Below, piece after piece: positions 44,719-53,438 of a stretch of DNA of 53,932 nucleotides. Numbering within the stretch: position 1 is the first letter of the stretch; the number at the start of each line of letters is the position of its first letter. This DNA comes from Candidatus Woesearchaeota archaeon. Lineage in GTDB: Archaea; Nanobdellota; Nanobdellia; Woesearchaeales; GCA-2686295. The notes under the pieces are model-generated. The model saw nothing but the letters and a program-made list of their open reading frames with translations. It searched no databases and was not told where the DNA came from. The stretch spans positions 1 to 53,932 of the forward strand of contig JADHVI010000005.1 in the NCBI GenBank assembly GCA_016784125.1. Reading direction: 5' to 3'. The translations under genes and the position numbers were made by a program.

Positions 44719-46517
44719 TATTTCCCCTCCAATTCGAGTTTTGGGTATACGGTCATCGCTTTTAATTCATCGAGCAATAACTTGAATGCATAACTCATTT
44801 CAATATGTGAAATCTCAGTGTTCTCTCCAAAGTTTGGACAGAATGATTTACCTGTTCTGGCGTCATCAATGGCCATCATACCTGAAGCTTCAGATATAGG
44901 AACAATAGTATTATCTGCATTGAATCTTTCTTTTAATAATAGAGATGTACCGTGTGCAATGAATGTGTCTTTCTCCATTTCTCCCAGTCTCAATCCACCT
45001 TCGTTAGCTCTTCCTTCAGTAGGTTGTCTAGTTAATAGTTGTATAGGTCCTCTCGCTCTGGAATGAACCTTGTTTGCAACCATGTGTTTAAGCTTTAAGT
45101 AGTACATGTTTCCAACGTAAATTTTTCCTTGGTATCTTTCGCCTGTAATTCCATTGTACATGGTTTCTGAACCATTCTCAACAAAACCCATTCCAAGTAA
45201 TTCTTTTCTCAAATCAACTTCAGATTCAGAATCAAAAATTGTTGAGTTAATTCTTCTAGCTGAAAGAGCACCTGTTTTTCCAGCCAATAACTCAATCATA
45301 TGAGCAACAGTCATCCTGGACGGGATACCTTGTGGACTGAAAATGATATCTGGTTTTGTACCAGAAGCTGTAAATGGAACGTCCTCTTCAGGAACAATAA
45401 TACTAATAACTCCTTTCTGACCATGTCTACTTGTAAATTTATCACCAATCTCAGGTATTCTTTGACTTCTGAGTCTTACTTGGATTAATTTATTACCTTC
45501 TGAATTTTCAGTTATGGTAACAAAGTCAACAACTCCTCTTTCTCCATGTTTTAGGGCCATTGAAGATTCTCTTCTTGAACTGCTTGTTAAATTGTATTCG
45601 TCTAATGAACTTAAGAATCTTGGTGGACTTGATTTTCCAATAATTACATCTCCTTCCTTAACGACTGCTTCAGGATAAATGATTCCATCATCTTCTAAGA
45701 ATCGGTAATCTCTCTCTGATCTGTATCCTTTAACTTCTTTGTCAGGAAGACCAACTTCATCTATTAAACCACCAGCATATCTAAGTTCTTCTGAAACTAC
45801 GGGTCTATAATAAGTGCTTCGACCCATTCCTCTGTCAACAGATCCTTTATTGATTACAACAGCGTCTTCCATGTTATATCCTTGATATGACATAACTGCA
45901 ACGACGACGTTTTGTCCTGATGGATGCTTATCAAAATTAAGTGTTCTGTGCATTAATGTTTCAACAACTGGTCTTTGTGCATAATTCAATATGTTTACAT
46001 CCATATCCATTCTATTGAAAAAGTTTGCAATATAGAAACCTATGGCTTGCTTCTGGTTCTTTGAACCCTGACTCAATCTTACACCATGGTTGAAATTTCC
46101 AAATGGAACTAAAGCGGTTGTTAGCCCTACGATATCTAACGGACTAATTTCCAAATGAGTATGATCTTCTGTTAAATCTTCTTGAGTAAAAGCAACCAAT
46201 GCGCTTTCTTCTTCTAATGCATCTAAATAATCAACAAATCCTTGTTTAACAAGATCTGTCCAAGTGATTTCGTTCTTTACTAGCTGATCAAGATGTTTTT
46301 CTGTCAATAATGATTTTCCATCTTTTACTACGAGAAGAGGTCTTACAGATCTACCACCACATATATCAATTCTAATTTCTTTTAGATCTTCTCTATGCAA
46401 TATATTTACTGTAATAGGAAGTTTCCCCATTCTCCTTTCTGAAATTACTTTTTCAACAAAATCTTTTGGATTCTTCACAATACCTACAAATTTGTTATCT
46501 ATGTAAACATCAGTCAT
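44715..46517 (-). CDS. rpoB1: RNA polymerase subunit B' (C-terminal half of subunit B)
   Basis: The 600-residue protein carries the C-terminal half of the second-largest subunit: GYNMEDAVVINKGSVDRG, GDKFTSRHGQKGVISIIVP, PDIIFSPQGIPSRMTVAHMI and RARGPIQLLTRQPTEGRA. It contributes substrate-binding and hybrid-binding residues. The split from B'' occurs at the usual archaeal position. The ribosome binding site GAGGTGA lies inside a perfect 8-bp hairpin just upstream of the ATG. Confidence 0.97.
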   Translation of the reverse strand: MTDVYIDNKFVGIVKNPKDFVEKVISERRMGKLPITVNILHREDLKEIRIDICGGRSVRPLLVVKDGKSLLTEKHLDQLVKNEITWTDLVKQGFVDYLDALEEESALVAFTQEDLTEDHTHLEISPLDIVGLTTALVPFGNFNHGVRLSQGSKNQKQAIGFYIANFFNRMDMDVNILNYAQRPVVETLMHRTLNFDKHPSGQNVVVAVMSYQGYNMEDAVVINKGSVDRGMGRSTYYRPVVSEELRYAGGLIDEVGLPDKEVKGYRSERDYRFLEDDGIIYPEAVVKEGDVIIGKSSPPRFLSSLDEYNLTSSSRRESSMALKHGERGVVDFVTITENSEGNKLIQVRLRSQRIPEIGDKFTSRHGQKGVISIIVPEEDVPFTASGTKPDIIFSPQGIPSRMTVAHMIELLAGKTGALSARRINSTIFDSESEVDLRKELLGMGFVENGSETMYNGITGERYQGKIYVGNMYYLKLKHMVANKVHSRARGPIQLLTRQPTEGRANEGGLRLGEMEKDTFIAHGTSLLLKERFNADNTIVPISEASGMMAIDDARTGKSFCPNFGENTEISHIEMSYAFKLLLDELKAMTVYPKLELEGKY

Positions 46518-46520
46518 TAT

Positions 46521-46539
46521 AAAATCACCTCGTGATTTT
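46521..46539 (-). promoter_or_regulatory. Hairpin enclosing the rpoB' ribosome binding site
   Basis: AAAATCAC-CTC-GTGATTTT is a perfect 8-bp inverted repeat with a 3-nt loop. On the mRNA the loop is GAG and the following stem begins GTGA, so the GAGGTGA ribosome binding site is partly base-paired. The structure ends 3 nt before the rpoB' ATG. Confidence 0.5.
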
Positions 46540-46545
46540 GTAATT

Positions 46546-46563
46546 CAAAAATGATTATTTTTG
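46546..46563 (-). repeat. CAAAAAT-N4-ATTTTTG hairpin after rpoB''
   Basis: A perfect 7-bp inverted repeat begins at the first base after the rpoB'' stop codon. It belongs to the recurring hairpin family of this window and may mark an mRNA processing or pause site. Confidence 0.45.
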
Positions 46564-48048
46564 TCATTTTGCCAACTGCAATCCCATGCCTTTCAATATG
46601 GTTGTGATTTTTTCTTCATTTTCCACTTGTGTAACATTTGCTAGTAATGCGAGATTCTTTCTTAAACCAATATTTGTTCCTTCTGGAGTCTCACTTGGGC
46701 AAAGTCTTCCAAGATGTGTAGGATGAAGCGCTCTAGCTTCAAAGTTTTCTTGACTTGAAGATAATGGGCTAACAACCCTTTGAAGATGTGATTGTGCTTG
46801 TAAGAAATTCAATCTCTCTATTCTCTGTGAAATACCTTTTCTTCCACCAACCCAGTTACCAGTTGCTAAAGAACTGTATATTCTTTGGGTTAATAATTTT
46901 TCTCTGATAATAACTTTGATACTTGGAAATTTTCCTCTTTTTACAATCCTTTGGAAATTGTAAAGGAAATCTCCAATTAAAACCTTAAGATTAACTCTGA
47001 ATAAATCCGCTAACAAATCTCCTGGTAACTTGATTCTTTTATTCATGTAATGATCTTTATCATCAGTTGGCAATAAATCGTTTGAAACAAGTATATATTT
47101 TTTTAACATTTTGCAGATGTTATTTGCTTTTTTACCTCTGAACTCTGTTTCGCTTCCCAGATGAGGTAGTAAGTATTTATCAAGAATCTCAGTCATCCTT
47201 GTAAGTCTAATATCTCTTGCTTGTGTAATACCCATCTTTTTTGCCAAGAAATCAACTGCATCTTCATCGTTTTTAATATCAACATACTCATAAAGATTAA
47301 TTATGACTTCAGAATTATCTTCTAAATCGATTAGTTTCATAATATCTTCATCCTTTGTTATTCCTAAAGCCTTAATAACTACTATTAGAGGCACTCTTTT
47401 GACTCTTGTAAATGTTAAATAGAAAATACCATCTTTCATCTTCTCAATTTGATGAGGAATCTTGTAAGAACCTTTTTCTGAGAAAATTTTCCCTACAAAT
47501 TTGCTTACACCAACCGATGCTTTTTCAACTAAAAATTTATTTGCTGCGAGATCTTCAATGTTAACAATGGCCTTTTCAGTTCCATTGACAATAAAGTAGC
47601 CACCATCATCATCAGGGTCTTCACCTTTTTCTATTAGTTCTTTTCTATTAAGTTCTGATAAATGACAGTATTTAGATTTAAGCATGATTGGCAAATTACC
47701 AATTTGGGTCTTGAATGATTCTCTTTGCACACCATTAATGTGTGAACTGACTTCTAAGAAAATTGGCGCTGAATATGAAAGTTTTCTAAGTCTTGCTTCA
47801 ACAGGAAAGATAGGTCTTTTTGAACCGTCAGCTTCCGTGATTTCTGGTTTTGTAACCCAAACTCGATCTAATCTAATTTTGAAATCTTCGACGTTTGGTG
47901 GAATAATTGTCGGTTCGATTTCTCTGTTTTCATCAATGATTATTTGTAATTCTTTATCAACAAATCTATTGAAAGAATCAATTGAAGACTTAACAATAGA
48001 ATTTTCTTCAAAATATTTTTGAATTAGAACTTCTGAGAATCTATTCAT
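46564..48048 (-). CDS. rpoB2: RNA polymerase subunit B'' (N-terminal half of subunit B)
   Basis: The 494-residue protein is the N-terminal half of subunit B: DRVWVTKPEITEADGSKRPI, the protrusion and lobe regions (YFIVNGTEKAIVNIEDLAAN), and fork-loop sequences (RRVVSPLSSSQENFEARALH is replaced here by LQRVVSPLSSSQENFEARAL) ending with HPTHLGRLCPSETPEGTNIG. It overlaps the rpoH stop by 8 bp at its start. The C-terminal half is the next gene. Confidence 0.96.
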   Translation of the reverse strand: MNRFSEVLIQKYFEENSIVKSSIDSFNRFVDKELQIIIDENREIEPTIIPPNVEDFKIRLDRVWVTKPEITEADGSKRPIFPVEARLRKLSYSAPIFLEVSSHINGVQRESFKTQIGNLPIMLKSKYCHLSELNRKELIEKGEDPDDDGGYFIVNGTEKAIVNIEDLAANKFLVEKASVGVSKFVGKIFSEKGSYKIPHQIEKMKDGIFYLTFTRVKRVPLIVVIKALGITKDEDIMKLIDLEDNSEVIINLYEYVDIKNDEDAVDFLAKKMGITQARDIRLTRMTEILDKYLLPHLGSETEFRGKKANNICKMLKKYILVSNDLLPTDDKDHYMNKRIKLPGDLLADLFRVNLKVLIGDFLYNFQRIVKRGKFPSIKVIIREKLLTQRIYSSLATGNWVGGRKGISQRIERLNFLQAQSHLQRVVSPLSSSQENFEARALHPTHLGRLCPSETPEGTNIGLRKNLALLANVTQVENEEKITTILKGMGLQLAK

Positions 48049-48283
48049 TGACTACACCTCGATAAAAAATAGTTGTTTCGGCAGTTGAACTTTTTCTAAT
48101 GATTTTAATAACATCTTTTTCTTTAGGATCAAGATGTTGAATTGCGGCATCTGTTAGAGCAATCTTAGGTAGTTCTTTTGTCGTTAGATGAAATTTCTCC
48201 ATTAGTTCCTTTTTCTCCTTGTCATTCAACTTTGAATGTTCTGGAACCAGGAAGTGGTTGATTTTCTCTTTCTTAGCTGCCAT
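48041..48283 (-). CDS. rpoH: RNA polymerase subunit H (Rpb5 C-terminal domain)
   Basis: The 80-residue protein matches archaeal subunit H: NHFLVPEHSKLNDKEKKEL, LPKIALTDAAIQHLDPKEKD and VIKIIRKSSTAETTIFYRGV. It sits at the downstream jaw of the enzyme. It is the first gene of the RNA polymerase operon, 20 bp downstream of the tRNA-Lys gene on the same strand. Confidence 0.96.
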   Translation of the reverse strand: MAAKKEKINHFLVPEHSKLNDKEKKELMEKFHLTTKELPKIALTDAAIQHLDPKEKDVIKIIRKSSTAETTIFYRGVVNE

Positions 48284-48303
48284 TTTGATTTGTGGTTATC
48301 GTA

Positions 48304-48421
48304 TGGGCCGGACGAGATTTGAACTCGCGACCCCTTGATTGCTTCATGCATAGCTTGAAGTTTCAAGACCTCAAGTTTTGCTTAAAAGTCAAGTGCTCTA
48401 GCCAGGCTGAGCTACCGGCCC
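48304..48421 (-). tRNA. tRNA-Lys(UUU) with a 43-nt anticodon-loop intron
   Basis: On the minus strand the acceptor stem is GGGCCGG/CCGGCCC with discriminator A at 48304; CCA is not encoded. D-arm GCTC...GAGC, T-arm with GAGTTCAAATCTC. The anticodon stem CTTGA/TCAAG closes the loop CTTTTAA once the intron at 48340-48382 is removed (between positions 37 and 38). The BHB motif fits: central helix CTTT/GAAG, bulges TA|A and CA|A. The mature tRNA would be 75 nt. It lies just upstream of rpoH. Confidence 0.92.
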
Positions 48422-48444
48422 AAACGAACCTCCATGAGGATAAA

Positions 48445-48550
48445 CGCCCTGGCCGGGATTCGAACCCGGGTCGAAGCCTCGACAGGGCTTCATGATAGTT
48501 ATCGCGTGAAATCGTTTGATTGTCAACGTGCCGAACTACACTACCAGGGC
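48445..48550 (-). tRNA. tRNA-Asp(GUC) with a D-loop intron of about 31 nt
   Basis: The acceptor stem is GCCCTGG/CCAGGGC with discriminator G at 48445; CCA is not encoded. The anticodon arm AAGCC-CTGTCGA-GGCTT gives anticodon GTC, and the T-arm is CCGGG-TTCGAAT-CCCGG. The D-loop is too long by about 31 nt: after AGTTCGGC comes an insert (about 48499-48529) before CTATCAT. Removing it gives a 75-nt tRNA with a normal archaeal tRNA-Asp D-arm. The junction is near position 20/20a; a bulge-helix-bulge with three of four central pairs (TCG/CGA) can be drawn. Confidence 0.88.
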
Positions 48551-48796
48551 ACATATTAATGTCTATATCTCATGTTTTTACTTACTTTTTTAGATGAGAA
48601 ATGACCATGGTTTTTTTTATTTCCTGAGCTCTCGGGCGTGTATTGATGGGAAAAAGATTCCCTTTATAAACCTTACGTTTTATTATAGCAAATCGTCATA
48701 CTATTTGAAAAAAAATTAAAAAATCCATTTTTTTACAGAAAAAAAAATTCTTTCTAATCCAAAAACTTTTTATAATACTTATCTATAAACCAAGCT
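48551..48796. other. Intergenic region between tRNA-Asp and the response regulator gene
   Basis: No gene is seen. It holds TATA-like elements for the minus-strand tRNAs (GTTTATAAAGGG near 48658-48669 and GATATAGAC near 48562-48572) and, on the plus strand, TTTTATAAT (48768-48776), 25 nt upstream of the response regulator ATG. Long A and T runs occupy 48707-48760. Confidence 0.5.
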
Positions 48797-49159
48797 ATGA
48801 AGAGGCTGCTAATTATAGAGGATGAAGAACACATTGCCGAAGCGGAAAAATTAATTCTTAAAGATAAATATAGGGTGTTTGTAGCTCGCACTGGAAGCGA
48901 AGGTTTAGAAATGGCTAAGAAAATTCGGCCAGATGTTATTGTTCTTGACATTATGTTGCCTCACATATCAGGTTATGAAATCTGCCAACGTTTAAGAGAT
49001 GAAAAAAACCTTTCAAATGTTAAAATTGTAATGGTAACAGCCAAGAGTGAACAAGCAGATGAAGACATTGGTATGGATCTTGGTGCAGATGATTATATTA
49101 TGAAACCATTTGAACCTGAGGAATTGCTACATGTTGTAAGTCAAGTCTTGAAGAAATAA
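48797..49159 (+). CDS. Stand-alone response regulator (CheY-like receiver)
   Basis: The 120-residue protein is a single receiver domain: acidic pocket in LLIIEDEEH, phospho-acceptor Asp51 (VIVLDIMLP), the Thr in VMVTAKSE and Lys103 (YIMKPFEPEEL). It has no output domain, so it acts through protein contacts. It appears leaderless (TATA 25 nt upstream). The membrane histidine kinase gene follows after 50 bp and is the likely partner. Confidence 0.95.
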   Translation: MKRLLIIEDEEHIAEAEKLILKDKYRVFVARTGSEGLEMAKKIRPDVIVLDIMLPHISGYEICQRLRDEKNLSNVKIVMVTAKSEQADEDIGMDLGADDYIMKPFEPEELLHVVSQVLKK

Positions 49160-49209
49160 TTTTTTTGTGATTCTGAAAAAAAAGAGGTGTAGCTTATAGA
49201 GGGGAATAC

Positions 49210-50682
49210 ATGAATATTGAATTATTATTTTGGGTTTACCATTCAATAAATAGATTTATGGCCACTGATGATGGTGAACTTTTCAAAAAATTTGTAGAAC
49301 TTTTTCTTTTCGCAATTGTTACTTATATGATTGCCAGCGAATATGGTAGAACAAAAGAAAGTCATTTGAAATATTTGTTGATTGGTTTTGGTGCTTTGGC
49401 AATTGATAAATTGATTATGACGCTAGTTTATAGCTTCATAGTGTTTGGAGAGGTACAAACTCTGATGTTCAATCCATTCCTCCCGGTTTTAGATTTGTTT
49501 TTAGAAATATTTGCCCTCGTCTTACTAACCAATGCATTCATTTTCCCTATATTCGCTGATAAAATTGGCAAACTTCGAAAGAAAATTGGACGAGAGATAA
49601 TCGTAGTTATCATTGTAGTGTTAGCTATAGAAGTTTTTTGGTACGTTGTTATCTCTTTGAATCCGACAGCCGCTTTTAGAACTGAATTGAGCTATCTGAT
49701 ACTTGAGCTTATCAAAATACTGATACTTTTTGGTCCTATATACTATATACTATGCAATTATAACAAATTAGGGAAATATGGTCCTCATATAATCATCGCT
49801 TTTGCAGTATACATGATTGCACCAATTGCTAATGTGATAAACGTTGTCTTCTATGGTGGTTTGAGTAATGATCTGAGAGTCTTTGCAAATCCTTTTCCAT
49901 TTATAGCTGTTTTATTATTTACAAGGGTTATTTATCTGAAATTAGTAGATAAAGCAACTATAAAACGCGAATTAGCCGACACAAAAGAAAAATATATACA
50001 TGAACAAGAAGTTAGCAAGTTAAAAGATGAATTTGTAAGTACTGTTAGTCATGAATTAAGAACTCCATTGACATCAATGGGACTTTACTTATCATTATTA
50101 AAGAATCATAAATTTGGGAAACTAAATTCTAAACAAAGTGGAGCTGTAGATATTATTAAAAAAGAAAGCAAACGATTAGCAAATTTGATCAACGATGTAT
50201 TAAGTTTGTCTAAATTGGAAGCTAAGAAAACAAAGTTGAGAATTGAAAAAGTAGACTTAAAAAAATTAATAGATAACAATTTGTATTATAATTATGCTGA
50301 ACAAAAAGGCATAGTGATAAATAATAAAATTCCAAAGAACTTTCATGTCAAGATTGACTCTGAAAAGTTTAAACAAGTTTTCATTAATTTATTTAGTAAT
50401 GCTACTAAGTATGCTAAAAGCAAAATTCATATTTCTGCGAGCAAACATAAGGATCACTGGTTATTCTGCGTTGAAGACGATGGACCTGGCGTTCCCAAAG
50501 AGAAAATTAAGAAACTATTCGATAAATTCTATCGAGTTGGAGACTATTTAACAAAAGAACAGCAAGGAACAGGTCTTGGGTTGAGTATTGTAAAAAATCT
50601 CGTTGAATTACATGGTGGAACAGTTTGGGCTGAATCAGAAGAGAATGTTGGCACGAAGTTTATGATTAAGATACCTCATTAG
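49210..50682 (+). CDS. Membrane sensor histidine kinase
   Basis: The 490-residue protein has about seven hydrophobic segments in residues 25-245, a short coiled coil, HisKA with His281 (FVSTVSHELRTPLTSM), and a HATPase domain with VFINLFSNATKYA, VEDDGPGVP and GTGLGLSIVKNL. The multi-helix N-terminus resembles the seven-helix sensor type of some bacterial and archaeal kinases; the stimulus is unknown. A GAGGGG ribosome binding site precedes the ATG. Its last 17 bp overlap the 3' end of the convergent glycosyltransferase gene. Confidence 0.93.
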   Translation: MNIELLFWVYHSINRFMATDDGELFKKFVELFLFAIVTYMIASEYGRTKESHLKYLLIGFGALAIDKLIMTLVYSFIVFGEVQTLMFNPFLPVLDLFLEIFALVLLTNAFIFPIFADKIGKLRKKIGREIIVVIIVVLAIEVFWYVVISLNPTAAFRTELSYLILELIKILILFGPIYYILCNYNKLGKYGPHIIIAFAVYMIAPIANVINVVFYGGLSNDLRVFANPFPFIAVLLFTRVIYLKLVDKATIKRELADTKEKYIHEQEVSKLKDEFVSTVSHELRTPLTSMGLYLSLLKNHKFGKLNSKQSGAVDIIKKESKRLANLINDVLSLSKLEAKKTKLRIEKVDLKKLIDNNLYYNYAEQKGIVINNKIPKNFHVKIDSEKFKQVFINLFSNATKYAKSKIHISASKHKDHWLFCVEDDGPGVPKEKIKKLFDKFYRVGDYLTKEQQGTGLGLSIVKNLVELHGGTVWAESEENVGTKFMIKIPH

Positions 50683-52041
50683 TATCGTTACATCGGAGTT
50701 TTAGATAAACCCATTTCTCTTCTTGTTTACACATTTCTAAATCTACTAAGTTAGTTTCATGCAGAGAGGTATTACGAAATTCAGACATTCGCACAGACCA
50801 AACATCTGTTGAAGAATGATCCTTAACCAAATAATGAACTTGTTGTAGATCATTGACTGAAGTTAAAAAATTGAGAATTAAAAAAACTATTATGAAAATA
50901 ATTGTAATCAAAATTTTCTTCTGGTTTAGTTTTGATATGTAAATTGAAGATTTTGAAATCATGTATGAGACTAAAATAATGAATATTGCTCCTGGTATAA
51001 TGAATGAAAATCTGGCGTTTTGCCATTGAGGAAGAATTAAGATCATGATTATATATGAACAAAACCATTTTGCAATATGTCTATCTTTAAAACTCATGTA
51101 AATAAACAATACTAATGCAATTCCTGCGACATAGTATGCGTTAAAAAAACCTAATCCTTCTACGACTTCTAGAATTGATAATAATAAAAAAATAATTATT
51201 AGCTTTGTGTATGATAATTTCCAGAGATGCTTCCTAAAAATTAGACTTCCCAAACCAATGAAGATTAGGGATATTGGTAAATAGTGCATTAATATTGCGA
51301 ATCTATTAAAGAGAAAGAATAATTCGCTGGCAGGTTTTATGAACTCTGAAAATGATAGCGTCAAACTCCAAGATGGTATAGATGATATTATCTGACTATC
51401 TACAATTAGAAATATTATGGCAATCAACGCAAATATTAAGATAAAAACGAATAATTTCAAAGAAAAAGGTTTTCTAAGTAATACATAAAAAAAGAGTATA
51501 GGAATCAACAGAAAAAATACATTTGCAGTCAAACAACCTAACAAAAAAATAATTATGAACATAATTACTTGATGAGGGTTTCGAAATCCTATTTTTTCAA
51601 AATTCAAAAAATAATAGAATGCTGCAAGAACAAAAAATAGCGACATGAAATAAACCATGTTGAAGCGCTGGATAAAAATCATTAAGAAGGGAGCTAATGT
51701 TATGAGAGTCAAGTAAGCTATAAATGCTGAAAAAGAGCCATACAGTTTTTCAGACACTTTGTAAAACATTATTAATGTCAGAAAAAAAATAGGAAAGGTG
51801 CAATTGTGACTGTAAGCATAGACTCTCCAAAGGAGTTATAGGACGCAGTCCATACTAGACTCACTAGAGGTCTAAAATATGACCCCATATATGGATTTAT
51901 AACACTTTCAAAACCTTGAGAAGCATAGTGAATCATCGAATCTTCTTCAAAGTAATAATCGAAAGTAAATGTAAGAGAGGCAGGAATAATTGCTAATAAA
52001 ACCACCAATACAAGCATTAACTTCTTATTTTCAAAAAGCAT
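50666..52041 (-). pseudogene. Membrane glycosyltransferase (GT-C fold), broken by a 1-nt frameshift
   Basis: Two consecutive frames form one protein of about 458 residues. The first (52041-51778) has a membrane helix, then DYYFEEDSMIHYASQGFE and GSYFRPLVSLVW, the acidic extracytoplasmic loop of GT-C glycosyltransferases. It stops right after a run of eight T (51782-51789 in plus-strand A). One more T would join it to the second frame (LTLIMFYKVSEK onward), which supplies eight or more membrane helices and a C-terminal soluble part. Such enzymes move sugars from polyprenyl-phosphate donors to outer acceptors. The lesion is either real, a slippage site, or an assembly error in the homopolymer. 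Confidence 0.75.
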
Positions 52042-52128
52042 AACGTTAATTTAGAGAATGGGAATATAAATTTTTCCTCAAAAAAATTACAAATGTATAA
52101 AAACAAATCTTATTTCCTGTTTTGAGCC

Positions 52129-52995
52129 TTGACAGAATTAAACATTTTTCCACATTCATTAAAACACCAAATTGACTTAAAGGTATCTGATCTTGATGGA
52201 ACAATGGGACATGGTAATATTTCTCCTGCGAGCGCCCGGTCAATCCACGAATTTTTAATGGCTGATTATAATAACCGATTCATTGGAGCTTCTGGTAGAG
52301 CTGCTTTTTCTACAAGAGATGAACTTATTAGAGTTGGTTTAGGAGAGTTTCTAGACACTAGAATTGATATTATTGGCTTTAACGGCGGTTATGCAACTCA
52401 TAATGGTGAAGTCATTCTTGACAGACCCTTAAATCCTGAACTTGTAAGCAGAATTAGAGAAAATTGTTTGAAACATAATAAAAATGCTTTGTTTTACGGA
52501 ACATCTGTGATGTATGTAACAGAAGCAACTAAGCAATTTCGTCTTGTAGCTGATATGATGGGTTATGAATTAGTTGAAGGAATTCCAGAAAATGAAACTT
52601 GTTATGTTATTGATCTATTAAAATGGCCTGATGAAGATTTTGAGACATTAGAACAAATATGGGGTACAGCTGATTTGAGAGCCAATCAAGGAAGAAAAAT
52701 GTTCTTTGGACATTCTTCAGTAGGCGATCCAAATATGCAATGGCTTGAAATAGTACCTCCAAACGTTGATAAGGTTTATCCAATGATAGAAATAATGGAA
52801 CAATTAGGAATTTCTCCTCAAAGGACATTTGTCATTGGAGATCATGTAAATGATAAAGGAATGGTTAGTCTTGATGGGGTTGTAGGTGTGGCGATGGGTA
52901 ATGCACCTGTACAATTAAAAGAAGTCGCAAAGTTTGTCACCAAACCTGTAAGAGAAGAAGGCTTCAGTTATGCTTCTAAATATTTAATTCTATGA
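52129..52995 (+). CDS. HAD-superfamily phosphatase (Cof-like)
   Basis: The 288-residue protein has HAD motif I at VSDLDGTMGHG (Asp21, Asp23), motif II-like FIGASGRAAF, and motif III/IV as VIGDHVNDKGM followed by VGVAMGNAPVQLKEVAKFV, typical of Cof-type sugar or nucleotide phosphatases. No ATG lies upstream in frame without a stop; the TTG at 52129 fits a TATA box (ATGTATAAAAA, about 52093-52103) 31 nt upstream and a leaderless transcript. The substrate is unknown. Confidence 0.88.
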   Translation: MTELNIFPHSLKHQIDLKVSDLDGTMGHGNISPASARSIHEFLMADYNNRFIGASGRAAFSTRDELIRVGLGEFLDTRIDIIGFNGGYATHNGEVILDRPLNPELVSRIRENCLKHNKNALFYGTSVMYVTEATKQFRLVADMMGYELVEGIPENETCYVIDLLKWPDEDFETLEQIWGTADLRANQGRKMFFGHSSVGDPNMQWLEIVPPNVDKVYPMIEIMEQLGISPQRTFVIGDHVNDKGMVSLDGVVGVAMGNAPVQLKEVAKFVTKPVREEGFSYASKYLIL

Positions 52996-53084
52996 TAGAT
53001 GAAAATATCTAAATAATATTATTTTCTATACCAGCCACCATTGTTAATTCTAAACCTAACATCTTCAAACCTCTCAATATTGAA

Positions 53085-53438
53085 CTATATTTGCCAATTA
53101 TCATGAAAACTTACAAAAATAACAAAAACCTTTATCCCTAAGGCCAATGCATTTTTATAACAATAATAGCTTTTTCTAGTAATATCAGGAATTCTTTTGA
53201 TACTGTCTGTAACAGTTTTCACTTCAAATAATTCTAATTCATTATTAGGATTCACTCTAAATAAATCAATTGAATTCCAATGAATTTTTAAAAACTCAGA
53301 ATATTTTTTGGTCAACCAATTATATTTAGAGAAATACTTACTTCTAGTACAAAAAGCTTTGACATGAAAAGATGCAAGAAGCTCAGCTACAGCCCCTCTC
53401 CGATTATAATCTGTCTTTAGGGAATATTTTCTATTCAT
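53085..53438 (-). CDS. PD-(D/E)XK nuclease-like protein
   Basis: The 117-residue basic protein has the layout of small archaeal restriction-fold nucleases: an N-terminal helix with Glu19 (RRGAVAELLASFHV), Asp58 (NSIDLFRV), and Glu72-Val-Lys74 (LELFEVKTVT), followed by a helix and strand (ALALGIKVFVIFVSFH). It could be a resolvase-like or repair nuclease, or a mobile-element remnant. The assignment rests on the D-x(n)-E-x-K pattern only. Confidence 0.6.
   Translation of the reverse strand: MNRKYSLKTDYNRRGAVAELLASFHVKAFCTRSKYFSKYNWLTKKYSEFLKIHWNSIDLFRVNPNNELELFEVKTVTDSIKRIPDITRKSYYCYKNALALGIKVFVIFVSFHDNWQI

Noticed and set aside
48292-48554. Overlapping reading frames on both strands at about 48.3-48.55 kb
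   Set aside because: They lie over the tRNA-Lys and tRNA-Asp genes; the pairing of both cloverleaves explains the sequence.
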